The translations under genes were made by a program, and so were the position numbers. A stretch of DNA of 64,000 nucleotides from assembly GCA_023386815.1 (NCBI GenBank), contig JAEWIZ010000006.1, positions 1-64,000 on the forward strand, read 5' to 3'. The stretch is from Bacillota bacterium (lineage in GTDB: Bacteria; Bacillota; Clostridia; Lachnospirales; Lachnospiraceae). The notes under the pieces were generated by a model. The model was not told the DNA's origin and made no database searches. It was given only the letters and a program-made list of their open reading frames with translations. Below, piece by piece: positions 33,043-41,000 of this stretch; the stretch's first letter is position 1; every line of letters starts with the position of its first letter.

Positions 33043-34167
33043 ATGGAATTGAATTTTTATATGCCTACAAAAGTAATTATGGGAGAGGACTGTGTCACAA
33101 AACAAGCAGTATTACTAAAAGAGTATGGCACGCGAGCGTTGATTGTTACCGGTACTAATTCTGCAAGAAGGAATGGCGCGCTCAAAGATGTGGAGGAGGC
33201 GCTGCAAAGTCAAGGAATAGAGTATGAGCTATTTGACCGGATCATGGCAAACCCTACGGTGGCTTGTGTATATGAAGGAGCAGCTTATGCGAAAGAACAT
33301 CAAGCTGATTTTATTATAGGAATCGGTGGAGGCTCACCTATGGATGCGGCAAAAGCAATAGCCTTGCTTTCCGTGCAGGATATTGCTGAAGAGGAGATAT
33401 TTCTGGGAAAATTTGCGAACCTGGCATTACCTCTGGTATTGATTCCTACAACCGCCGGAACTGGATCTGAGGTTACGCCCTATTCAATTTTAACGAATAC
33501 AGCGGGACAAACGAAGACAAGTATATCTTCCCCTGCAATTTTTCCGAAATTAGCTTTACTTGATGCGAAGTATATGAGAGAGCTATCGATAGAGATTACA
33601 ATCAATACTGGAATAGATGCCCTTTCCCATGCAATTGAAGGAATGCTGTCAGTCAGAGCAACCAGAGTAAGTGATGGTATTGCAATGCAAAGTATTCAAG
33701 AGATTGTTCCTTGTTTATCTGCACTTTCTCCAGACTATCATAAACCAGCTACAGAGATATCAATGCAGATCCGTGAGAAACTCTTATATGGTTCTATGCT
33801 GGCAGGAGTTGTTATATCACATACCGGCACAACTGCAGTTCATTCTATGGGATATTCCCTAACCTATTTTAAAAATATTGATCATGGAAGGGCAAATGGC
33901 CTCTTGTTGCCTAGCTTTTTAAGATTTGTTATGAAACAAGATGCCGCTGTAATCAAGCAAATTCTATCAGCTATGTCATTTACCTCGCTCGATGACTTGG
34001 AGGCGCTGTTCCTCAGGCTTTTAGGGGAACGAGAACGAATGACAGTTCAAGATATTGAAAAATTTGCAGGGATTGCAATTAAGGCAAAAAATATCTTAAA
34101 TTCTAAGGTGAGACCGGAAAAAGAAGATTTGATCCGGATGTATGAAAGAAGTCTGAATGTAATATAA
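33043..34167 (+). CDS. Iron-containing alcohol dehydrogenase
   Basis: Group III NAD(P)-dependent alcohol dehydrogenase of 374 residues. Nucleotide-binding GIGGGSPMDAAKAIAL near 95, PTTAGTGSEVTPYSI near 137, and metal ligands in DALSHAIEG, HSMGY and the DHGRANGLLLP region (D and three H). Candidate substrates are butanol, ethanol, 1,3-propanediol or lactaldehyde; the sequence does not decide. It is monocistronic as far as can be seen, with AAAGG upstream. Fermentative redox balancing is the likely role in this anaerobe. Confidence 0.9.
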   Translation: MELNFYMPTKVIMGEDCVTKQAVLLKEYGTRALIVTGTNSARRNGALKDVEEALQSQGIEYELFDRIMANPTVACVYEGAAYAKEHQADFIIGIGGGSPMDAAKAIALLSVQDIAEEEIFLGKFANLALPLVLIPTTAGTGSEVTPYSILTNTAGQTKTSISSPAIFPKLALLDAKYMRELSIEITINTGIDALSHAIEGMLSVRATRVSDGIAMQSIQEIVPCLSALSPDYHKPATEISMQIREKLLYGSMLAGVVISHTGTTAVHSMGYSLTYFKNIDHGRANGLLLPSFLRFVMKQDAAVIKQILSAMSFTSLDDLEALFLRLLGERERMTVQDIEKFAGIAIKAKNILNSKVRPEKEDLIRMYERSLNVI

Positions 34168-34305
34168 ATATAGAGGTGGATTCTAATTAATATGAATGAT
34201 GAGCGGTATCATCAATGACTTCTTGCAGATAACAAATGAGATGATAAGTGTGAAATAAAGTTGATGGAATACAAAGTTAAATCGGAAATAGATAAATAAA
34301 TAATA

Positions 34306-34389
34306 TTGACAATCAATAGTCCTGCTGTTATTATCATAAGATAATGAGGGCAAAGGCGTTCCGAAATGGAGACGCCTTGCCCTTTTTTT
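34306..34389 (+). promoter_or_regulatory. glnA promoter followed at once by an intrinsic terminator (attenuator)
   Basis: TTGACA (34306-34311), 17-base spacer and TATTAT (34329-34334) predict a start near 34341. Only about 6 bases later begins a terminator: AGGGCAAAGGCGT (34347-34359) pairs with ACGCCTTGCCCT (34372-34383) with one bulge, followed by seven T. Transcripts should stop after about 45 bases unless antiterminated. The 10-mer CAAAGGCGTT (34351-34360) recurs in the equivalent place before gltB. An ANTAR antiterminator gene lies after glnA. The rest of 34168-34471 shows nothing else clear. Confidence 0.75.
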
Positions 34390-34471
34390 ACAGTATTAAA
34401 AGGATTGTCCATAACTAATTCAAATAGTTAAATGAAACCGATCCCAACAATATGAGTAAGGAGTGAATAAT

Positions 34472-35803
34472 ATGAAGAACTATACAAAAAAAGATATATT
34501 GAGAATGGTGGAAGAGGACGATGTAGAGTTTGTCCGTCTACAGTTTACTGATATGTTTGGAAATCTGAAAAATGTAGCGATAACAACAAGTCAGTTAGAG
34601 AAGGCTTTAAATAATGAATGTATGTTTGATGGCTCTTCTATCGAAGGATTTGTACGTATCGAAGAGTCTGACATGTTCTTATACCCGGATTTAGATACCT
34701 ATGTAACATTTCCTTGGAGACCGCAGCAGGGTAAGGTGGCGCGTCTTATCTGTGACGTGTATGATACCGAGCGTAAGCCATTTAAGGGTGATCCAAGATA
34801 TGCACTCAAGAAAGTCCTCAAAGAAGCAGCTGAACTTGGATATACCTTCGATGTTGGTCCGGAGTTGGAATTCTTCTTATTCCAGTTAGAGGAGAACGGT
34901 AATCCTACAACGATCACAAATGAAAGAGCAGGTTATTTTGATCTGGGACCCCTGGATTTTGGTGAAAATGCAAGAAGAGATATGGTTTTAACCATGGAAG
35001 AGATGGGCTTTAAAATTGATGCCTCCCACCATGAAGTTGCGCCGGCACAGCATGAAATTGATATTAAATATACAGATGCCCTTACAGCAGCAGATAGCGT
35101 TATGACTTTTAAGCTGGTGGCACGCACCATTGCAAAGCGCCATGGCCTGCATGCAAGCTTTATGCCAAAGCCAAACTATGGAGTAGATGGCTCCGGTATG
35201 CATATTAATATATCCTTAAAAAAGGATGGAATAAACATCTTTGATGATCCCTCCGATAAACTAGGTCTCAGTGAGGAAGCTTATCAGTTTATTGCAGGAA
35301 TTATGAAGCATATGGAGAGTATTACAGCTATCACAAATCCTATTGTAAACTCCTATAAGAGACTGGTGCCTAATTATGAAGCTCCTGTTTATATCGCTTG
35401 GTCAGCATCCAATCGAAGTCCTTTAATTCGCATTCCAGCTGGCAGGGGCTCGGCAACCAGAATAGAGTTAAGAAGCCCGGATTCAGCAGCAAATCCTTAT
35501 CTTGCATTAGCAGTTTGTCTGGCAGCGGGTCTGGATGGTATTAAGAATAAGCTGACGCCTCCGGATAGTGTTGATAAGAATCTATTCAGTTTTTCAAAAG
35601 AAGAAAGAGAAGCACATGGAATTAAGAGTCTTCCTTCCACTCTTGCGGAAGCGATTGAAAAAATGGAGCAATGCAGTTTCGTAAGTGATGTTCTGGGAGA
35701 GCATATTAGTAAAAAATATATTGAAGCAAAACGCTCTGAATGGGAAGCATATCGAGATCAGGTAACTCAGTGGGAAATTGATCAGTATCTCTATCGGATT
35801 TAA
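34472..35803 (+). CDS. glnA: Glutamine synthetase, type I
   Basis: Dodecameric enzyme joining ammonia to glutamate with ATP. 443 residues, the GSI-alpha size. Visible motifs: MFDGSSIEGFVRIEESDM (Asp/Glu latch region), FDVGPELEFFLF (metal glutamates), EVAPAQHEID, GMHINIS, NSYKRLVPNYEAPVYI and IELRSPDSAANPYLA. The in-frame GTG at 34463 is 9 bases upstream; I prefer ATG 34472, 9 bases after AGGAG. No adenylylation-type insert is evident, as expected for a Firmicute enzyme. The leader has an attenuator; the next gene, an ANTAR protein, starts 49 bases downstream and probably mediates nitrogen control. Confidence 0.95.
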   Translation: MKNYTKKDILRMVEEDDVEFVRLQFTDMFGNLKNVAITTSQLEKALNNECMFDGSSIEGFVRIEESDMFLYPDLDTYVTFPWRPQQGKVARLICDVYDTERKPFKGDPRYALKKVLKEAAELGYTFDVGPELEFFLFQLEENGNPTTITNERAGYFDLGPLDFGENARRDMVLTMEEMGFKIDASHHEVAPAQHEIDIKYTDALTAADSVMTFKLVARTIAKRHGLHASFMPKPNYGVDGSGMHINISLKKDGINIFDDPSDKLGLSEEAYQFIAGIMKHMESITAITNPIVNSYKRLVPNYEAPVYIAWSASNRSPLIRIPAGRGSATRIELRSPDSAANPYLALAVCLAAGLDGIKNKLTPPDSVDKNLFSFSKEEREAHGIKSLPSTLAEAIEKMEQCSFVSDVLGEHISKKYIEAKRSEWEAYRDQVTQWEIDQYLYRI

Positions 35804-35852
35804 CCTGCTTCATCTCAAATTAATACGTTAAAGGGAAAAGAGGTGAACAGAT

Positions 35853-36401
35853 GTGTTTAGTGTAATCGTTGGATTTCCGAGAGTAGAAGATGCAAATAGT
35901 ATAAAGAACGTGATAAACAGAAATGGCTTTACCGTGACAGAGGCATGTACGACCGGAGCACAAATTGTGTCCATGGCCAATGATTTAGATGAGGGTATTG
36001 TTGTATGTGGTTACCGATTTCCTGACATGCATTATAGTGAATTGAACAACTATTTACCAAAAGGTTTCGAAATGCTATTGATTGCTTCACCAGAAAAACT
36101 GGAGTTTTGTCAGAATAATAATATCGTCTGTTTGCCCATGCCGATCAAAACCTATGACCTGCTTAATACGCTTTCGATGATGTCATATCAATATCAGAAG
36201 AGAAAGAAAAAAGAGAAAGAAAAACCAAAACAGCGAACCGAAGAACAGAGGGCAATGATACAAAAAGCCAAGCTTGTTTTGATGGATCGTAATAATATGA
36301 CCGAGGAAGAAGCTCATCGCTATTTGCAAAAACATAGTATGGATAGCGGGACCAATCTTGTTGAAATGGCAGAGATGGTATTAAAAATGTATTATGCGTA
36401 G
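35853..36401 (+). CDS. ANTAR-domain RNA-binding antiterminator with pseudo-receiver
   Basis: 182 residues from GTG 35853 (GAGGTG 8 bases upstream). Residues 1-110 form a receiver-like fold, but the phosphoacceptor position reads VVCGYRFPDM, with no aspartate, and the acidic pocket is absent, so it is probably not phosphorylated. A charged coiled linker (RKKKEKEKPKQRTEEQR) leads to a C-terminal ANTAR domain (RAMIQKAKLVLMDRNNMTEE, then AHRYLQKHSM and the conserved aromatic/Met-rich end). ANTAR proteins bind leader RNA and prevent termination. The Clostridium NitR precedent, also next to glnA, makes the glnA attenuator the first candidate target. Confidence 0.88.
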   Translation: MFSVIVGFPRVEDANSIKNVINRNGFTVTEACTTGAQIVSMANDLDEGIVVCGYRFPDMHYSELNNYLPKGFEMLLIASPEKLEFCQNNNIVCLPMPIKTYDLLNTLSMMSYQYQKRKKKEKEKPKQRTEEQRAMIQKAKLVLMDRNNMTEEEAHRYLQKHSMDSGTNLVEMAEMVLKMYYA

Positions 36402-36417
36402 TGACATAAATTTATGC

Positions 36418-36453
36418 GGGCTATTGCATCCTAATCTTAGGATGTAATAGCCC
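36418..36453 (+). terminator. Hairpin after the ANTAR gene
   Basis: GGGCTATT-CATCCT pairs with AGGATG-AATAGCCC around a 6-base loop. No T-run follows, so termination strength is uncertain. Confidence 0.55.
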
Positions 36454-36661
36454 ATTGTAAAAATAGGCTTTACCGAAGTGGTTGTTTTTGTTATAATAGC
36501 ATAAAATTGAGAGTTAAGGTTACTAAATCGTATTTTTTCTTTTCTTGTATAGCACTATTTGCGTTATTTAAAACATTATTGTGCTATTTTATTTAAATAA
36601 TGTCTTTTAGAATAAAAGTGGAATTAAAATAGAGAATATGGTGGAAAGGCAGGTACTCGGT

Positions 36662-37495
36662 ATGAAATTTACAAAAATGCATGGGTGCGGCAATGATTAT
36701 GTATATGTGGATTGTACGAAAAGCATGCTTCAGAATGTTGAGGAAACAGCAATTAAGGTTAGTGATCGGCATTTTGGCATTGGTTCCGACGGTTTGATTC
36801 TAATTCGAGCTTCAGAAACTGCAGATTTTATGATGGATATGTATAATAATGATGGTTCTCGTGGTAAAATGTGTGGGAATGGAATTCGTTGTGTCGCCAA
36901 ATATGTTTATGATAATGGTCTGACCGACAAACAGCAGCTTAGGATAGAGACACTTAGCGGAATCAAGGAACTAACATTAACAGTAGAACAGGGGAAAGTA
37001 GCCAGTGTAACGGTAGATATGGGGGCACCGATTACCAAACCTGCACTAATACCGGTGATATCTGAGAAAGAAATATTAATTGCACACCCGATTACTGTGG
37101 ATAAAGAGGAATATCAGGTGACCTGTGTATCCATGGGTAATCCTCATGCTGTGGTATTTGTGGAGGATACAAAGAAGTTGCCACTTGAAGTGATTGGCCC
37201 CAAATTTGAGCATCATGAGATGTTTCCGGAACGTGTTAATACCGAGTTCATCCATGTAGTAGATCGTCAAACAATTGAAATGCGTGTGTGGGAACGTGGT
37301 TCCGGTGAGACCTTAGCCTGTGGAACAGGAGCCTGTGCCAGTGTTGTAGCATGCATTTTGAATGGATTTACGGATCATGAGGTGACAGTAAAGCTCTTAG
37401 GCGGAGAGCTGCAGATTCGTTACGATCAAGAAAACAACAAGGTATTTATGACTGGACCAGCAGTAAAGGTATTTGATGGAGAAATAGAGCTGTAA
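36662..37495 (+). CDS. dapF: Diaminopimelate epimerase
   Basis: Converts LL- to meso-diaminopimelate for lysine and peptidoglycan. 277 residues from ATG 36662; the frame extends to 36638 but those residues precede the conserved MKFTKMHGCGNDYVYVD start. The two catalytic cysteines are C71 in KMCGNGIRC and the one in ETLACGTGACA, making the two-fold related active site. It lies 146 bases before dapL, whose product makes its substrate, so the pair covers the last two steps of the aminotransferase branch of the pathway. Confidence 0.95.
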   Translation: MKFTKMHGCGNDYVYVDCTKSMLQNVEETAIKVSDRHFGIGSDGLILIRASETADFMMDMYNNDGSRGKMCGNGIRCVAKYVYDNGLTDKQQLRIETLSGIKELTLTVEQGKVASVTVDMGAPITKPALIPVISEKEILIAHPITVDKEEYQVTCVSMGNPHAVVFVEDTKKLPLEVIGPKFEHHEMFPERVNTEFIHVVDRQTIEMRVWERGSGETLACGTGACASVVACILNGFTDHEVTVKLLGGELQIRYDQENNKVFMTGPAVKVFDGEIEL

Positions 37496-37641
37496 TCAAT
37501 TATGCAAAAGCGAGAATGATAAATGAAATGATGGATTCGTTTGGATATACGTAACGATTGATATACGAGTGGATAAAGTTCCAAAACATAAATATAAGAC
37601 TGGGAAGATATATTCTACCCATGGAAAGGTATGGTTGAGGT

Positions 37642-38856
37642 ATGTTTAAAATCAATGAAAATTACTTGAAGTTACCAGGAAGCTATCTGTTCTCTACCAT
37701 TGGTAAGAAGGTTAGAGAATTTAGTGAAGCAAATCCAGATAAGAAGATTATCCGTTTAGGGATTGGTGATGTGACTCTTCCTCTTGCTCCTTCTATTATT
37801 ACCGCTTTACACGGTGCTGTAGATGAGATGGCCGAAAAGAGCTCCTTTAAGGGATATGCACCGGATTTGGGCTACGAATTCTTACGCCAGTCAATTGCAA
37901 AGTATGATTTCAAATCACATGGTGTTACAATTGAGCTGGATGAAATATTCGTAAGTGATGGAGCGAAGAGCGATTCTGGTAATATTCAGGAGATTTTTGA
38001 TGTAAATAATAAGATAGCGGTTTGCGATCCCGTATACCCTGTATACGTAGATTCTAATGTAATGGCTGGCAGAACCGGTGATTATATTGCAGAGACTGGA
38101 AAGTGGACAAATGTAATCTATATGCCTTGTACAAAAGAGAATAATTTTGCGCCGGAGCTACCCAAGGAAACACCGGATTTAATCTATCTATGCTTCCCGA
38201 ATAATCCTACAGGTTCTACGGTTACAAAGGACGAGTTACAGAAATGGGTGGACTATGCAAACCAGGTTCAGGCTGTAATTATCTATGATGCAGCATATGA
38301 AGCATATATTTCTGAGGAGAATGTTCCTCATACTATTTATGAGTGTGAAGGTGCAAAGACCTGTGCAATTGAGATTCGAAGCTATTCCAAAAATGCAGGC
38401 TTTACCGGAACAAGACTTGGCTATACAATTGTTCCAAAGGAATTAAAATGCGGTGATGTGTCACTGAACAGCCTATGGGCAAGGCGTCATGGTACAAAAT
38501 TTAATGGAGCTCCCTATATCACACAGGTTGCAGGTGATGCAGTGTATTCAGAAGCAGGAAGACGTGAAACAAAAGAGCAGATTGCTTATTATATGAATAA
38601 TGCCAAGGTAATCCGCGAGGGATTAAAAGCTGCTGGCTACTGCGTTTCCGGCGGTATTAATGCTCCATATATCTGGATGGAGACACCAAATAATATGACT
38701 TCCTGGGAGTTTTTTGACTATTTATTAGAGAAAGCAAATGTAGTAGGAACACCGGGTTCAGGCTTTGGACCAAATGGGGAAGGATATTTCCGTCTTACTT
38801 CTTTCGGTACTTATGAAAGTACGATTGAGGCAATTGAAAGAATTAAGAGACTATAA
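37642..38856 (+). CDS. dapL: LL-diaminopimelate aminotransferase
   Basis: PLP enzyme that makes LL-diaminopimelate directly from tetrahydrodipicolinate and glutamate, bypassing the succinyl or acetyl intermediates. 404 residues, fold-type I. Signature stretches: NENYLKLPGSYLFSTIGKKV (typical DapL N-terminus), RLGIGDVTLPL, FVSDGAKSDSGNIQEIF, YLCFPNNPTGS, IYDAAYEAYI, and the PLP lysine in RSYSKNAGFTGTRLGYT. Pairing with dapF supports the call over other class I aminotransferases. Confidence 0.95.
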   Translation: MFKINENYLKLPGSYLFSTIGKKVREFSEANPDKKIIRLGIGDVTLPLAPSIITALHGAVDEMAEKSSFKGYAPDLGYEFLRQSIAKYDFKSHGVTIELDEIFVSDGAKSDSGNIQEIFDVNNKIAVCDPVYPVYVDSNVMAGRTGDYIAETGKWTNVIYMPCTKENNFAPELPKETPDLIYLCFPNNPTGSTVTKDELQKWVDYANQVQAVIIYDAAYEAYISEENVPHTIYECEGAKTCAIEIRSYSKNAGFTGTRLGYTIVPKELKCGDVSLNSLWARRHGTKFNGAPYITQVAGDAVYSEAGRRETKEQIAYYMNNAKVIREGLKAAGYCVSGGINAPYIWMETPNNMTSWEFFDYLLEKANVVGTPGSGFGPNGEGYFRLTSFGTYESTIEAIERIKRL

Positions 38857-38907
38857 GCGGACTACGCAATCTTATGGAATAAATAAAAGAATAAAGGTAA
38901 TGTTAAT

Positions 38908-38955
38908 GAAAGGGGACGAATGCTAAGCGTAGGTGCTTATGCGGTGGTCCCCTTT
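38908..38955 (+). terminator. Hairpin between dapL and the copper module
   Basis: AAAGGGGAC (38908-38916) pairs with GTCCCCTTT (38947-38955), with an inner GCTAAGC/GTGCTTATGC segment. No T-run on this strand. Confidence 0.55.
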
Positions 38956-38987
38956 GCCATAGTTGTAAGGATCAAACGATTTGATAG

Positions 38988-39048
38988 TTGACAAGTAGAA
39001 GGAGTCATAGTATATTCTATTTATACACCCCCCCTGGGGGAGGGTATG
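38988..39048 (+). promoter_or_regulatory. copZ-csoR promoter with CsoR operator
   Basis: TTGACA (38988-38993), 17-base spacer and TATATT (39011-39016). Immediately downstream (39023-39047) is a palindrome of ATAC, a C-run, CTGGGGGAGGGTAT: the TAC-C(n)-TG-G(n)-GTA layout of CsoR/RcnR-family operators. Apo-CsoR bound here would block transcription. Confidence 0.8.
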
Positions 39049-39063
39049 CAAGGAGGTGACGAT

Positions 39064-39294
39064 ATGAAGAAAATAATTGAGATTACTGGAATGAGTTGTG
39101 AACATTGTAGTGGAAGAGTAGAAAAAGCATTAAATGCAATTGATGGCGTTAGCGCAAAGGTAGAATTAAAAAAGAACCGTGCCATAGTCAACCTTGCAAA
39201 TGATGGTATCAATGACCAGACATTAAAAGAAGCGGTGATAGAAGCTGGATATGAAGTTGTTTCCATCTCTGAGAAGAAAGGTTTATTCTCATAA
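39064..39294 (+). CDS. copZ: Heavy-metal-associated domain protein (copper chaperone CopZ-like)
   Basis: 76 residues from ATG 39064 with a perfect AAGGAGGTG ribosome site. A single ferredoxin-like HMA domain: metal-binding GMSCEHC with C12 and C15, KVELKKNRAIVNLANDG and the AVIEAGYEV end. It would carry Cu(I). The csoR gene follows after 15 bases and a CsoR-type operator precedes it, so copper induction is likely. The copper-exporting ATPase usually linked to such pairs is not in this window. Confidence 0.9.
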   Translation: MKKIIEITGMSCEHCSGRVEKALNAIDGVSAKVELKKNRAIVNLANDGINDQTLKEAVIEAGYEVVSISEKKGLFS

Positions 39295-39309
39295 TAAGGG
39301 AGGGAAGCT

Positions 39310-39573
39310 ATGAAGGCTGACAAAGAAAAAGTAAGTCGCTTATTAAAAACGGCAAGAGGTCAGATTGATGGAATTCTAAAAATGATTGAGGATGATCGGT
39401 ACTGTGTTGAAATCTCAAACCAAATCATTGCAACAGAAGCCATTCTTCATAAAGCAAATAGAGAAGTTCTGCATGCGCATATTGATGTCTGCCTAATGGA
39501 GGCAGTAGCATCGGGCAACTCAGAAGAAAAGCTGCAGGAAATCAGAGGCATCATCGATAAACTTACAAAATAA
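39310..39573 (+). CDS. csoR: CsoR-family metal-sensing repressor
   Basis: 87 residues, all-helical DNA-binding repressor. The Cu(I) ligand triad C-H-C is present as C32 (RYCVEISNQI), H57 and C61 (HAHIDVC). The N-terminal RLLKTARGQIDGILKMIEDD helix is the family hallmark. Copper binding releases DNA. It is the second gene of the copZ-csoR unit, so it represses itself through the GC-rich palindrome upstream. A terminator follows about 115 bases later. Confidence 0.92.
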   Translation: MKADKEKVSRLLKTARGQIDGILKMIEDDRYCVEISNQIIATEAILHKANREVLHAHIDVCLMEAVASGNSEEKLQEIRGIIDKLTK

Positions 39574-39687
39574 GCCTGTGATCATCTAGGTAATAGGTAA
39601 GGCCCGTAAGCATACAGGTATTGTTTCATGTAATTTTATGAAATATTATAGTTAGCAGAATTTAAAAATACTGACAAAATTTAAATG

Positions 39688-39732
39688 GTAGGGTATCTGA
39701 TAGATTTTATTAAATCGGATACCCTATTTTTA
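39688..39732 (+). terminator. Terminator after csoR
   Basis: TAGGGTATC (39689-39697) pairs with GATACCCTA (39718-39726), followed by TTTTTATT. It lies well after the stop codon. Confidence 0.8.
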
Positions 39733-39795
39733 TTACATGAATTTCATGAAATAGAAGCTGCTCTGATCAATGGAAGAAATGGTATCACGCAATAT

Positions 39796-39824
39796 TTGAT
39801 AATTTTTACTTGAAATGTTATAAT
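39796..39824 (+). promoter_or_regulatory. Promoter for the LD-carboxypeptidase gene
   Basis: TTGATA (39796-39801), 17-base spacer and TATAAT (39819-39824). Confidence 0.6.
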
Positions 39825-39950
39825 TACTGTTAATTAATGAGAGAATTGGCAACTATTTCAATGATATTGTCAAAGTAATTTGCGTGCTGATTCACCAGGT
39901 ATCAATTAGAATAGTATGCTAATTTATGAGCTACGGAATGGAGACAAAAG

Positions 39951-40979
39951 ATGATATATCCAAAGAATTTGGAAAAAGGCTTTAAAATTGGAGTTACTGC
40001 ACCTTCTGCAGGATTTATTGAAGAGATCGACTTAATACGTCTGGAAAGTGGAATTAAGCATTTTGAGCAATTGAACTACCCTGTTCTGGTGACAGACAAT
40101 GTTCGAAAACATCAAAAGGGAAGAAGTTCCGATGGTGTTACAAGAGCCAGAGAGTTAGAACAGTTATTTCTTGATCCAGAGATTGGTGCAATTATCGTTG
40201 CCAGCGGTGGAGATTACCTTGTGGAAATGTTGTCCCATATCGATTTGGAACAAATAAAGAGAAATCCCAAATGGATACAGGGATATTCCGACACAACAGG
40301 AATATTATTTACAATAACAACGAATTTAGACATAGTAACATTATATGCCAATAACTTCGGGAGCTTTGGTATGGAGACCTGGCACAGTTCTTTACTGGAT
40401 AATCTAAAGATATTAGAAGGGCATGATATTGAGCAAAATAGTTTTAAACAATTTCAGAATGGTTTTAAGAAAAAAATTACAGGTTATGAAGGCTTTGAAT
40501 TAGAAGAAGAGGTAAACTGGGTTAATCTCTATCCTAAGGGATGGGATTCTAACGGTGAACTTATCTTGCAGGGTCGTGCGCTTGGAGGCTGCCTGGATGT
40601 ATTGTTAAATCTTGTCGGAACCAGATTTGATAAAACCAGGGATTATATCCGGCGATATCAAAAGGATAAGATTGTATGGTTTTTAGAAAGCTTTGATCTT
40701 GGAAGTGAAGCTTTGGTACGCGGGCTATGGCAATTAAAGGAGGCTGGCTGGTTTGAACATGCAGCCGGATTTATCTTTGGGCGACCGGCAATGTACCATT
40801 CAGATACAGATACCGCATATGCAGAGGCTGTGCAAGACGTACTTGGAGAGCTTCAGCTGCCGATTATATTAGATGCGGATATCGGACATAAACCGCCTCA
40901 AGTTACGATGATGAATGGCGCACTAGTTCAAATCAATAGTCATCAGGGCAAAGGTAAAATATCGTTCCAACGAAAATAG
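39951..40979 (+). CDS. LD-carboxypeptidase family protein (peptidase S66, LdcA/MccF-like)
   Basis: Serine peptidase of 342 residues. The nucleophile is S113 in WIQGYSDTTGILF; the Glu and His of the triad would fall in WFLESFDLG and in ILDADIGHKPPQ. No signal peptide, so it acts in the cytoplasm: either recycling murein tetrapeptides by removing D-Ala, or, in the MccF subgroup, cleaving toxic acyl-sulfamates such as microcin C. The N-terminal KGFKIGVTAPSAG and GAIIVASGGDY fit both subgroups. A cell-wall enzyme gene (LTA-synthase-like) follows after 21 bases, favouring murein recycling. Confidence 0.88.
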   Translation: MIYPKNLEKGFKIGVTAPSAGFIEEIDLIRLESGIKHFEQLNYPVLVTDNVRKHQKGRSSDGVTRARELEQLFLDPEIGAIIVASGGDYLVEMLSHIDLEQIKRNPKWIQGYSDTTGILFTITTNLDIVTLYANNFGSFGMETWHSSLLDNLKILEGHDIEQNSFKQFQNGFKKKITGYEGFELEEEVNWVNLYPKGWDSNGELILQGRALGGCLDVLLNLVGTRFDKTRDYIRRYQKDKIVWFLESFDLGSEALVRGLWQLKEAGWFEHAAGFIFGRPAMYHSDTDTAYAEAVQDVLGELQLPIILDADIGHKPPQVTMMNGALVQINSHQGKGKISFQRK

Positions 40980-41000
40980 AAGATGATGGGGGCTTTATAA

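Noticed and set aside
34170..34460. Standard ANTAR target (two hairpins with A-x-x-G-x-x loops) before glnA
   Set aside because: I looked for tandem hexaloop hairpins in the predicted transcript and found only the terminator; ATTAT/ATAAT pairing near 34330 overlaps the -10 box and would not be transcribed.
35851..35865. ATG at 35851 as start of the ANTAR gene
   Set aside because: It is out of frame and stops after four codons; GTG 35853 gives the full protein.
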